From Sternotherus odoratus (lineage: Eukaryota > Chordata > Testudines > Kinosternidae), in NCBI GenBank assembly GCA_032164245.1, contig JAVMKO010000010.1, positions 27,540,189 through 27,604,188 of the forward strand: a DNA stretch of 64,000 bases, given 5' to 3'. Shown here piece by piece: positions 24,070 through 35,330 of the stretch (its first letter is position 1; every line of letters begins with the position of its first letter). Both the position numbers and the translations under genes were made by a program. The notes beneath the pieces are model-generated. The model worked only from the letters and a program-made list of their open reading frames with translations, ran no database searches and was not told the DNA's origin.

Positions 24070-24242
24070 CCTGACCAGGTGCCTTTGTACCTTACTACAG
24101 TCTGTGGTCTTTGGGGGTTCTCTTGGGGTCTACTGTGTCAGCTATCTGTGCAGAGCCAGGGCAGCACACAGAAGGAACACACATGCAGCTGACTTATCAC
24201 TGAACAAGAGCAGAGCAACACACCGGTGGTGTCTGACAACAC

Positions 24243-27200
24243 TTTCAACAAACAGTAACCATTTTCAACCTACTTAAATGCATTGCCCTACAATACACAA
24301 TCGTGATTTGAAAGCTGAGAAGCATGGCAACATAGCATTACAGTTCTTTAGTCTAAGCTACATAACATGGCGGTTGATTTTATGCCAAGTGAACTTTGGC
24401 AACACATAGCATAATGCCATTTCCATTGTAGGTCACAGTCCTTCAAAACAGCCAAGGATAAGAGACTCCTCCTCCTCATGCTAGCTGTCAGAATTGGGAG
24501 ACAGAGAGAAATCGCTGGCCTTCAAGAGTTGGAAACAACCTTGAGTTAGTAACTGGATCTGATGTGAAAAACCATTCCATTCAGTTTGTGTAAGGATTGT
24601 ACGTGGCTACATAAGCCACAAGGACCAACAGAAGTACCCACATAAAATTCCTACACAAAGTGAATGGAAGTTTGCATTCAGTACTTTAAGGAGTAAAACC
24701 AACAGGAATAAACTGAGTTAACTTGGTCCAAGGATAAAATTCACCTAGGGAGTACGAATTGCAGAAAGTCCCCAAGGCAGCTCTCCTTTGTGGGGAATGG
24801 GCATGAACAGGAGCTGCAAAATGGACATTGCAAGTGGATTCTGCAACCCCTGGGCAGATGAGTGTCCTGCATCACCTCTCTGTCGCCCTCCATTGAGGGG
24901 TACTTTGGGGATAGGACTAATGCTGCTACTGCATCCAGGATTACACAGCTCCAGATTCCACAACTTCAAGCATATAGCCATAGAGGCAAAACCCACTAGG
25001 TACAGTTGTCGAGGATATCAGCAAAATACTAGGTTGCCAGGAGGAGGCAGGTCTTCTTCACCTCCCCCCAATGGTGACCTCTGAGAATGCATGGGAGCAA
25101 CAGCCTCTGCTCCAGCCCAGGGACAGTTGTGGAAGAATGGCAGAGCTGCCGTGAACCTGTCTGCCTTTCAAGCTTTTGAGATGCTGCCATTGTTGTAGCT
25201 CCTGAAAGGTGCTTATCTCCACATACACATCTTTGTGGTAAGGATGTGCCATTCTTCCCAGTCAGTGATTTGCTCCAGATCACAATCTGCAGAAAAAACA
25301 GGAAGTCAAAAAAGCTATCCTCTCATTTCTGGAGTAGAGATGCAGTGGATGTGGGTTGGAGTAGGATAGTTCTACTTCTTCAGCTCCACACAGTCTGTTA
25401 CCCACCTGCCATTTCCTTGGGCTTTAAATGAAGGAGGTGAATTTTCCGGGTGCACAGTGATCAAGAAACCTTTCATTTTTTATCTGAGGACAGGTGGATT
25501 TGCAGGAGGCATTTTTTATCATAAGTCACCCAAAAGAGAACATACTGCTAACAAAGCTAGAATCACAGATTTTCTAGAGATTTGTTTCCCAGCGTCCAAA
25601 TGAAAGAATAAATTGCTGGAGTGTCACTGTCAGTTTATCATGTCATTCAGACCCTTCAGATGAGATTACTTTTGTTCTTCACTCCAGACCATCTGTTAGC
25701 CCTCTATAGAAAGGATGTATGCACACTAATGTTCGTTACTGTATAACAGAAATGCCCTCTTCCTGCACAATATCACCAATTAATTACTGTTACTTTAAGC
25801 TCTAAGGGAATAACGTGGAGACTATCACCACAAAGGCGCACACACAGGCAGAAAACACTTTCATCTATAATTTAGGAAAATGGATGCAGTTCAGCAACAG
25901 TTAAAGATTCATCTCTTATGCTTTTTGTGCATTTACATAATTGATTCATCAGATAATGCACTCTGCTTCCTTATTTAATAAACATGTTAATGATTTCAGA
26001 CAATTATTCAGAACTGCCTACAAGTGTCTGTCTAAGACACCCAACAAAAATAATTAAAATGAAAATACACACCAAAGGCACATCCTTCATATCACATTAC
26101 ACAAGATATTAAGTCAATATGTCACACTGTCACCAGTCACTTGCTACCTGCTGTTATACATTTATTCAAACTCTAATGTATTAGCTAGGGCTCGGGCACT
26201 GGCTAGACACCCATGTGGGCTAAACAGGGAGCTAGAGAATAAAACTGGTGTTCTGTCAAAGGAGAGAAGCTGTGAAACAGAAGGAAAGGAGGAGGGGAAG
26301 CAGAGAATACAGACTAGATAGAAAAGATTAGAGAAGACATCTCTGTCATGAAGTCTTTTGGGGGCAATAGGAAAAAATATGGAAAAACGAATCTTGTTCT
26401 ATTTTTCCCTCTACAGCTTGGAGAAGGCCCAGTAGACAAACATATCACTTTGAAACTGACACACCAGCACACATTTCAGCCACTCTTTTGTCTGTTTTAA
26501 AAGCTGTAGAGCGCCTTCTGATCACAGAGCTGGGATTCAGTCACACATTCCAAATGTCCAAGGGATTTCAGCCGCACTAAATTGAGAGTTGCCACCAGGA
26601 GGGGTGGAAGAGATCTTGCTATTGCACCTGCACAGAACAAACACCACAGGGAAGGCATTTTCAGTCACCCGGGCTAAGTGCTCTTCTTTCCTACCCTTCC
26701 ATTACAAGTCACCGTGGGTTTGTAAACAGATCCCTTTGGAAGAAGTCTAGGATGAACAGAAGCAGCATGGGGGGAGAGAAGCCACCAACTAGGTCAACAG
26801 CTGGTACCACAATTACAGCATAAAATCTAAAACTGTGCTTAGAGTAAATTCCAGCAAAAGGGACTGTGGGTTTGATCTGCTATTTGGCTAAAACATGTCA
26901 TACAGCAAACGTCAATTAGATTTTGGAAAACTGGTTAACACAATGTGCTGCTAAGGACATCAATGAAGCTGGCCTGTCGGCTTGACTGCACTTTCTGTGC
27001 CGAAAAGACACCCAAAAGGTTGGTACTTGCCACCCTTCCCAGCTGGAGGTTAAATTACTGCAGTAATAGCTTTCATCCGAAAAGGTAAATTAAAGGGGAA
27101 ATTGTCAGCGCCCTTTATCTATAGTTTTAAATCCTAACAGGTATTTTCGGTATTTTCAAAATAGCCATTCACCCCATGTGTTGATGTAGCTATTTGGGGA

Positions 27201-27847
27201 GAGGAAGGTGGGAATCGATAGCAAAATATTATATGATACCACCATTAGCTCCAGCCAGGCAAGGTTAATGGAAGAGCATCAGCAAGATGTTTCACTGATT
27301 CTAAATAAAGAACTAGAATATACACATTACTGTGCACTAAACTAGAAACAGTACATTATGAAGAGAATGTAAAAAGCCTGTGAGAAATGGATTTGTTTCT
27401 TTCTGCCATTATAAAAACGTTACAGCTGTAGTTGGAAAGTCATCAGCATCACAATGGTATTTCCTATGCAATCTGTATCAAGAACAGGGAGTACCATAGC
27501 AATATTAATCAGACAAAAGCCATACTTGTAAACATTGTCCTATATGTAGATATATAATACATATGTACATTATCTCTATATTATAAAACAATATAATATC
27601 ATGGCCATTATACCAACCTTACCAAGTTGTCAGAGTTTACTAGCCAAACAAAAAATATGCTCATCCATCCTTCATCATGACAACTGATGAAAACTCCAAT
27701 ATTTTATTTCTCTGCTTAAATTCCTTGCTCCATGCAAACAGGCAAGTAGAGTTTTGCAGTACTGACCCAGACATACATTGCATTGTAGGGATGTGTCAGC
27801 AGTGCAAAATTCTATAAACTCCTGAAGAGTAATTTTTGACTTGGCAG
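24243..27847. other. No gene recognised; inverted 11-mers at 24735 and 25431
   Basis: AAAATTCACCT near 24736 and AGGTGAATTTT near 25435 are an 11-bp inverted pair around about 700 bp. This could be the edges of a very old DNA element or chance. The overlapping open frames between 24745 and 25283 on both strands have no recognisable product. Confidence 0.35.
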
Positions 27848-27882
27848 GCGCGCACGCGCGCACACACACACACACACACACG
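27848..27882. repeat. (GC)n(CA)n simple repeat
   Basis: GCGCGCACGCGCG followed by about ten CA units: an alternating purine-pyrimidine tract. Confidence 0.9.
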
Positions 27883-28746
27883 TTACACTTAGAAGTTTCT
27901 ACCAGTTTTAAGGTTTTGACCAGTTCTGTTGGGATTTAGTAATTGACAGTATTGCTGTGTGAAGCCATTATTCTCATGCTTATTACATGCAGCAACAGTG
28001 TACATTAAAGGTTTAAGGTCATTTCTTCACTCTCCTCTTCCTCCTCCAAAAAGCAGCATTCCCCTCTTCCCCCGCCCACCTGCCTATCATTAGCTATCAA
28101 GAACATTCATTCTAACTGTTTTAATTGCAATTCCCAACCACATCTCTGTAGCTCACCCCAGTCTAAGAAAGAGACATGGGCTGAAATACAAATGAAATGT
28201 TTCGATCGGGCTATAAATTTGTATTCTGTAGGATACCTGAAAAATAACGAGAGAGAGAAAAGCTGTAATTAAGATAATTAATTCCGGCCAGAACAGCAGT
28301 GAATAATGAACACTTCACACTAAAATCAGTTTGCAAATCTATTCCAAAATTGTGTTAATCAAAAACCAAACTAACTGGATCACAAGCTTTGGCACATGAT
28401 TGGCCAAATCCAGATAGATGATCTGGGATTTTCTCCACATGCAAAAAAACTGTCTCCCCAACTAAGTCGTGTATAGAAATTCTTGAAAAGAAAAGTAATC
28501 TGTGAAGATGCCAGATTAAAAAGAAGTCTTGTTTCATTTTACTACAGATGATCCACAAGCCCATTTAGTGCATTTCTGTTATACCTATCATTCAGCAACC
28601 AAAGCAATATTCTGCAAGAGACCACTGGACAACTCATACCACTTAGATATCCTTCAAATATATTGGTTACTATTTCTTCTTAGTGTCCTGTGATGCAAGA
28701 CTTCAGGATTTTATCAACTCTAATGGGGACAATCAAACATGAAATT
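27883..28746. other. No gene recognised
   Basis: Ordinary AT-rich sequence with no supported feature. Confidence 0.4.
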
Positions 28747-28849
28747 TACCGTATATACTCGAGTATAGGCCGACCCGAATATAAGCCGATGCACCTAATT
28801 TTAGCACAAAAACCGGTAAAAGTTATTGACTCGAGTATAAGCCGAGTCC

Positions 28850-29100
28850 CCCCTGCCGAGGTTCCCCCTGCCGAGTTCCCCCTGCCGAGGTTCCCCCTTC
28901 CCCGCCGCGGGCGGGCTGCCGAGGTTCCCCCCTGCCGAGGTTCCCCCTTCCCCGCCGCGGGCGGGCTGCCGAGGTTCCCCCTGCCGAGTTCCCCCTGCCG
29001 AGGTTCCCCCTTCCCCGCCGCGGGCGGGCTGCCGAGGTTCCCCCTGCCGAGTTCCCCCTTCCCCGCCGCGGGCGGGCTGCCGAGGTTCCCTCCTCCCCGC
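28850..29100. repeat. Tandem CCCCCTGCCGAG / CCGCGGGCGGGCTGCCGAG units
   Basis: Alternating short (GTTCCCCCTGCCGAG) and long (ending CGCGGGCGGGCTGCCGAG) units repeat about eight times. Confidence 0.85.
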
Positions 29101-29185
29101 CGGACCAAAAAAAAAATGTGCGCCCCGTTCCTCCCCTCCCCGCCGGACAAAAAAAAAAATAAAAAAATAAAAAAATGAAAAAAAA

Positions 29186-29673
29186 GCCTCGCTCTCCCGT
29201 CCCCGCCGCGCGGGCGGGCTGCCGGGAGCGTCCCGGTTCCCCCCTCCCCGCCGCGGGCGGGCTCCCGGCAGGGACAGGACGGGTCGCGCCCACAATGGCC
29301 GGGGCTCCCCCCGTGACAGGCCGCGGCACGGAGCCGCCGGGCCCAACCGCCCCGGGATCCTCCCGAGCCAGCCCTGCTACCGCGCAGCGGGGGCCGTTCC
29401 CCCCCACCCCCCCAGCCCGCCGCCCGGGCCGGGCCCTGCACTCACCCCTCCCCGGGGGGGGAACGGCCCCCGCTGCGCGGTAGCAGGGCTGGCTCGGGAG
29501 GATCCCGGGGCGGTTGGGCCCGGCGGCTCCGTGCCGCGGCCTGTCACGGGGGGAGCCCCGGCCATTGCGGGCGCGACCCGTCCTGTCCCTGCCGGGAGCC
29601 CGCCCGCGGCGGGGAGGGGGGAACCGGGACGCTCCCGGCAGCCCGCCCGCGCGGCGGGGACGGGAGAGCGAGG

Positions 29674-29674
<1 letters not shown>
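29186..29674. repeat. Nearly perfect palindrome, arms about 220 bp
   Basis: The arm 29186-29405 (starting GCCTCGCTCTCCCGTCCCC) is inverted at 29454-29674 (ending GGGGACGGGAGAGCGAGGC), with a GC-rich loop of about 48 bp. I found only one clear mismatch by eye (CCCACAATGG versus CCATTGCGGG). The outer ends are bordered by an A-run and a T-run. Confidence 0.9.
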
Positions 29675-29708
<34 letters not shown>

Positions 29709-30071
29709 GGGTTGACTCGAGTATAAGCCGAGGAGGCTTTTTTCAGCCCAAAAAGTGGGCTGAAAAACTCGGCTTATACTCGAGTATATACGGTACTCAC
29801 CTGGTACTGCATTCATGTAATGTTGAAATCACTTCACATATAATGTTGCTAATCAGTTTTATTTATGCTAATCAGTTTTATGTGGAATCTAACATATGAC
29901 TTGGTTAACCTAGTTAAGACCCCAAATTGAGGAGGGGAGGGGGGTGAAACAGGTATAGTTTTAAAAGGTAAGAGCCTGTCACTGCAAACTTTCACTCATA
30001 TTATAGGCCCAAAAATGTCAAGTCTTATATCTCCCCTTCACAGTCTATGAAGTCCTAAATTTATGTGAGTA

Positions 30072-30701
30072 CAGCAAAACCTCGATTTAACGGACTAATT
30101 CAGGCGAGGGGGTGTCCGTTAAATCAAAAAGTCCGTTATTTAATAAAAAAAAAAACGAGCTGTCAGAGCAGCAACCCGCCTGCCACAGGGTCAGGGCCGG
30201 AAGCTCGGCAGCCCGCCCGCCCGCTGCCGGGACCCAGGCGGCAGCCGGGAGCCGGCAGCCAGCCCGCCCGCTGCCGGGACCCGGGCGGCAGCCGGGAGCC
30301 GGCAGCCAGCCCGCCCGCTGCCGGGACCCGGGCGGCAGCCGGGAGCCGGGAGCCAGCCCGCCCGCTGACGGGACCCGGGCGGCAGCCGGGAGCCGGCAGC
30401 CAGCCCGCCCGCTGCCGGGACCCGGGCGGCAGCCGGGAGCCGGCAGCCAGCCCGCCCGCTGCCGGGACCTGGGCGGCAGCCGGGAGCCGGCAGCCAGCCC
30501 GCCCGCTGCTGGGACCCAGGCGGGAGCTGGCAGCCAGCCCACCTGGGTCCCGGCTGCCGGGACCCGGCAACCAGCCCGCCCGCTGGTGGGACCCGGGCGG
30601 GAGCCGGCAGCCAGCCCGCCTGCGACAGGGACCGGGGCCGCAGCCGGGAGGGTCCCGGTTTGTCCGTTGCATCTGAAGTCCATTAAATCGAGGTATTACT
30701 G
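30072..30701. mobile_element. Tigger-like non-autonomous element, copy 2 (630 bp)
   Basis: Same family and orientation as 8906-9381. Left end CAGCAAAACCTCGATTTAAC, right end TTAAATCGAGGTATTACTG, with TA at 30070-30071 and 30702-30703. The subterminal text GGACTAATTCAGGCGAGGGG is identical to copy 1. The interior is a longer 47-bp tandem array. Long open frames on both strands across 30065-30714 are repeat translations, not proteins. Confidence 0.88.
30216..30640. repeat. 47-bp GC-rich tandem array in Tigger-like copy 2
   Basis: Units beginning CCCGCCCGCTGCCGGGACCC start at 30263, 30310, 30357, 30404, 30451 and 30498, an exact 47-bp period. They are followed by diverged and shortened units. 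Confidence 0.92.
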
Positions 30702-30703
30702 TA

Positions 30704-33700
30704 TACATCACTGAAAGTTTTCTTTAGCCCTCTTCCCTGCACAAAACGAAAAGAGGAAAACACACACAAAACTCCAAGCCTGAACATTACAATTACTGCC
30801 AGCTTTATACTTCATACATGGCCTATTTCTGTTCAGCTTCCTCATTCAGAACTTTTGTTGACTTCAATGGGAATTTAGTGTGACCAGAGTGCACAGTACT
30901 TGGCCTATACAGGTATATATGAACTTCCATCTGTATTTAGTTATTTTACATGCCTTTTCCTGCCATGGACTTGGTAAATTCTCCACACTTCATTTTTTTT
31001 AAATAAAGTCATTTTAAAGGGGAGTTCCTTCTTCACCATAATGACATGACTCAAGTTCAATTTTCTTCAGTGTTTCCTCCACCATTGGTGATACAACTGT
31101 TATCTAAAGCAGATTAAAGACCATAGCCAATGTACGGGATGGCATCAGCCATTAAAGGAAAATACTGAAACTAGGAATCAGGTCTTAGAGGCAATAGCTA
31201 AACCAAAAAGTCAAAGCAAGGACCATTGACAGACAGCACATGAACAGTTCCAAATTGCAACGAACAAGTATTTCGGCCAAACCACAGAACAACACAAAAT
31301 GATTTTTTCTATTAAAAAAACAAGCACTGGAGATGAGCAAACAAGCAAACTTCTTGCAGAACAGCAAGACAAACTGTGGGTCTGATCAACAGCAATCACC
31401 ATGAATTATCCCTTCATGTTGTTCCAAGCTCAGTTTCCTTTTACAAGGGAGTCTTAAATAAAGGTTTGCTTCTATTTTTGCACTCTCTGTCACTAACAGT
31501 TCTGCTGCAGACACCTTTTGTCAGAAAGAAGTGGAGAGGGAAGGGGCCAAGGTAGGGAAGAATGGAGCAACTCTGATTTTGGGTATTTGGCAGTGCCAAT
31601 TTAAGGTCACTACTAGAAACAAGATCTGTCAGTATATTAGAATAGGAGGAGCAATGCGCATGAAAACTGAAAGGTCGACCTTGAGCAAAGGGCCTAAGTT
31701 TATAAGATGCCCTCTGCCCTCACACCCACCCACTCCTTGCTCCTTACTGCCCCCTTCAGGCTAAATCTGCAGCTGGAATAAAGTGGCAGAGCTCCATCAA
31801 AGTCAACAGAGCTAACCTTAATTACACCAGCTGATCAACTGGTCCAAAGTCTGCTCACAAGCATTATTTCCATGCCACTCATAGTGCCTAGAACAGGTTT
31901 CCTTCCCCAAATACATTAGAAACATCTCCCCGCTCCTCTCAATCAGCTCACTGATCTCTGCTCTGGACCTATCTGTTCCTAAGAGTAAAAATAGTGACCT
32001 TGCTAAAAACAAAAATTCAAAATGAAAAAGTGAACATCAGATCTGCTTTCATGAGAGCTGCACTGCATCCTCCCCTTTCCCCCTTGTACCTTTTCCATCT
32101 GTTGCCTTTGAGCTGTCTTCCTGGTTATCTCTTTGATTTAGACTATAAGCTCTTTAAAGCAGGAGCCTGAATTCAGGTGGGTTGGAAAAGTACCATTGTA
32201 CACTTAGGACACTCTATTAAAAGAACTAACAACTGGCTCCATTTGCAGAACAAAAGTGAAGGCTCAGTTGTGATACAGTATCAGTTGACAAGGCACCTGC
32301 ACACTGGCCCTGCCAGCCACTATTGGAGTGACGTGTAGGTCAGGCAACTACTGCCTTTGGGTTTCAGTAGCATTTGTGAATGCCCGGAACAGGTTTATTT
32401 TATTTAAGAAACTGAACTTCTGCAGCAGAAAGTAATCTGCCTTTGTAAACTGAAATGTTCCACTTGTGCAATTCAAATGTTAGGCTTATTCCACATGTTA
32501 AATTATACATAGAGCCTGGTGTTAAATTATACATGTAGGAACAGCTCACGTAAGTAAGGTAAAGCCTCTTCAGGTCGTTCCACTTTTCTATTGCCTAAAA
32601 GAAAAGCCACCACTTGCAGTCAACAGAATGGAAGGAGTTTTAAAGATAAACACTGGGTTAAATTCTGCTCTTGGGACTCCAACAAATGCTTAATTCTTCT
32701 GGGCCTATCTGAACTGAAGGTGAACTCTGAATTTTCTGGCATTCATCCCTTCACCAGGAAGGTCATCTCCAACAAACATGAAGCATACTTTCTCCTATTT
32801 ATTCCAAAGACTCAAGCATCACTTCTGAGGCTGACAGGATGCTACTGTTTTCCTTTCTCTAGAGTATCAATAAAGTGGGTGTTTACCTTGTTGCACTGGT
32901 TTTTGACACGACAAAACAAATGTGCCAAAGTCAGGGTAACACCATGTCGGAAGATACCAAGGGGGGGGGGGGGGAAGAAGAGTCAGACAGGCTAGATGAA
33001 GAGTGTTGCAAAGGATGTCTAACTCACTGCAACCTACTATAGCTACTGCTCGTAATATTAACTAATGTACTTAATCCAGGCATCATTTATCCACTCTATG
33101 TCGCTGTCACCTGAGATGGGAAGGAAATCTTCCATATGGGAAAGGTATAACATGAGTACACAACATAATAATTCATTACCAAGTTGGCTGAAAGCCAGAA
33201 ATGTGGCAATGACCAGATCTGGAAGCAATTTATTATGGGTACACACATTATTACTCTCAACTACTCATTATGGTTACTATACAGAAATCATTAGGAAGTA
33301 CTATAGTGATGAACAGTTTAACTGCCCACTTTTTCCCCCCTTCCTATTGAAGAGCCACCATCTTTCTTGGATTTTTTGTGGGGGTGTGGTGGTGATCCAA
33401 AGCAGTGTGCCAGAAGAAAGAACAGATCCAAGAGATACAACTGACCATAGTGTCTGACAATTTTTCCACTGAGGTTTGGAAGCAAATCATTATTTTTTCT
33501 GATCTGTATCGGATATAATTCTTTTTCAGTACAATACATCGTAAGAGAACACTCATCTAGTGCCCATATGTTGAAAAGCCCTTAAAACTGTATTAGCTAT
33601 AAATACAGCTTACCATATGTGTGCACGTATGCTTGGGTGTTAACTGTGGCCATAAGATGGGCACTGAATCATTTTCTGTAGGCTTGGTTTTATGTAATTT

Positions 33701-34729
33701 CCCTAAATTTTCAGTTGTGGCCCATAAATCTGTGTGGAAGTGTTTGTATGCATGTCAGTTTTGTGACTGCTAATGGATATTTGCATACACATACTGGAAA
33801 GCTAGCCTCCAGTCACATGATCTGAAGACACCATTGCACACAATGCATGCGCTGCTGTGGATGCAAAATTAGAGGATTGTTTTAGGCCAGCTGAAAAAAA
33901 AAGTCCTAAAGGTTTAAAATTTAGATAAAATGTAAATACATTCATATTTGATTTTATTTAGATAACTCTAATGTAACTATCAGTTGATGGCAATTTTGTT
34001 GGTGCTCAGGATCTAAAGCAAAAAAAGTCTCATAGGGCTTTATTTTCTTCCTTCCCCAACTCCTTATACAGCATTAAAGTTGTATAGCTTTTTTGAGTTT
34101 CGAAGAAGGTTTCATCAACTCATCTTCAGATCACTCCTTACAGTTGCTATGGTAGGAAAGTGTTTTCAAAGAGGCAGGTCTCACATTAAATTCAGAAGGT
34201 GGCAAGATGTTATGTTGACCTGTGTGGTGGAAGACAATTTCATAGCTGAGCCTTAGCAGCCGAGAAAGCCATCTTCCTTTGCCCCCTGTGAGCTTCATGC
34301 TGGGCATCAACAGCACCAGCACCCTAATAAACACAGCAGTTGTGGTAGGTTGTGCAGAAAGAATTGCTGAAATAAATGGGGCCCACCACATTGATTATAA
34401 TTATCAGGATCTTGATTACAATCTGGTATCCAAAAGGGTGGCCAATGTCACATAAATAACCATTCAGTGATGTGTTTTCATCACCCTTGTAATGGGGCCA
34501 CTGGGCTGCTAAAGGGTGAACCACCTGGAACTCTCTCATCACCTCCTTTTCTATGCCTAGATGAAGTTATGATGAACAGATGGATCGACATGGCCACGTT
34601 CACAGCTGAAAGGCACAGGCACTGCTTCCTGGACAGCTGAAGAGGGTGAAAAGGCATTGCAATGCACTGTCACCAGAGAGGTAGGCAGGAGCAGTGTGGG
34701 AGCCTGTAAAACTTAGGCTGCATACCTCC
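30704..34729. other. No gene recognised; G-run and old repeat fragments
   Basis: A run of 14 G lies at 32961-32974. The stretch 31770-31835 (GGAATAAAGTGGCAGAGCTC and ACACCAGCTGA) resembles an old reptile interspersed repeat. The plus-strand frame 32591-32995 runs into the G-run and has no recognisable domain. Confidence 0.4.
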
Positions 34730-35330
34730 ATCCGGGCCATGAGAAAGGAGACACCTTCCAGGGTCAGAGGGGATATAGCTTTGGCTAGTTCTTCAAAGTG
34801 CTTCTCCTGTCCCACCAACACGAACTCTGTCTTGTTAGGATTAGATTTTCCATCCAGGGGTTAATCTCACCCCGGCACTGGGATAGCAAGATGATGGTGC
34901 TGTCTGCATTGTTAGCTAACAACGTCTGGGTTGCTTCTTCAGCTGGAAAGAAACAAAATTCAGAATCTTTTCTTCAACAACAATAATTATCAGGAATTAG
35001 CAATAATACCGTAATGGCTGAGGATGTGTTTGAAACCAAGTCAGGGCTCCAAACAAAGATGCTAGAACCACAAGAGATGGAAAAAGTCCTCATCCAGAAG
35101 ACAGATTTACACCACGGACAGTAGTTCCCCCATCCCATTCCCATGCACATAACTTGATGTGGTAAATCCTCCGGAAAAGAGACCCTTAGTAACCTGATCA
35201 AGCTGGGTGTCCTTTTCTCTTCCCTTCACCAAGGACTCTTCCTTCTCCCAACTATTGATGATCTCCATTTCCACCTACCTGGGGGTTGGGCATCAACACA
35301 CTGACTTTCTCTGTTCCTTCCAGCTAAGGA
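34730..35330 (-). pseudogene. LINE reverse transcriptase relic
   Basis: On the minus strand, 34970-34730 gives two overlapping frames: AEEATQTLLANN ... SQCRGEINPWMENL and NPNKTEFVLVGQEKHFEELA followed by ISPLTLEGVSF. The pattern EI..WM followed by LNP.KTE.LLVG is typical of the segment just after the catalytic motif in CR1/L2/Jockey-like reverse transcriptases. The region toward 35330 may be the preceding part but is too decayed to show the active-site YADD. Stops and frameshifts are present throughout. Borders are approximate. Confidence 0.5.

Larger units (their letters stand above)
23558..24242 (+). mobile_element. Solo LTR of an endogenous retrovirus-like element
   Basis: A single-copy block bounded approximately by TGTGAGACC and TCTGACAACA. 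It has a promoter-like TATAAGAA at 23927 and the polyadenylation signal AATAAA at 24064, followed by a GT-rich stretch, in the order U3-R-U5. I see no gag, pol or env sequence and no second LTR. It resembles a repeated reptile LTR from memory. Both borders are uncertain by tens of bases and no target duplication was confirmed. Confidence 0.6.
28749..29793. mobile_element. TA-flanked MITE, CCGTATATACTCGAG family (1,045 bp)
   Basis: The inverted termini CCGTATATACTCGAGTATA (left) and TATACTCGAGTATATACGG (right) are flanked by TA at 28747-28748 and 29794-29795. The word GACTCGAGTATAAGCCGAG is repeated inside each end (about 28829 and 29713). The right 80 bases fold into a long hairpin through TTTTTCAGCCCA/TGGGCTGAAAAA. 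The interior contains a GC-rich tandem block (28850-29100), A-runs and T-runs, and a 220-bp-arm palindrome. There is no transposase; the long open frames on both strands (28746-29441, 28801-29346, 28823-29407) are Gly/Arg/Pro-rich translations of repeats. TA duplication suggests an IS630/Tc1/mariner-type or similar transposase acting in trans. Confidence 0.82.

Noticed and set aside
28746..29441. Long overlapping open frames on both strands (up to 231 residues)
   Set aside because: They translate a GC-rich tandem and palindromic transposon interior, are open in several frames at once, and contain only Gly/Arg/Pro-rich repeats.
30065..30714. Open frames of about 200 residues on both strands
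   Set aside because: They are translations of the 47-bp tandem array in Tigger-like copy 2. The same peptide-like repeats arise in copies 1 and 3, with no start context or domain.
32591..32995. 134-residue plus-strand frame
   Set aside because: It ends in a 14-G run and has no family features. Likely chance.
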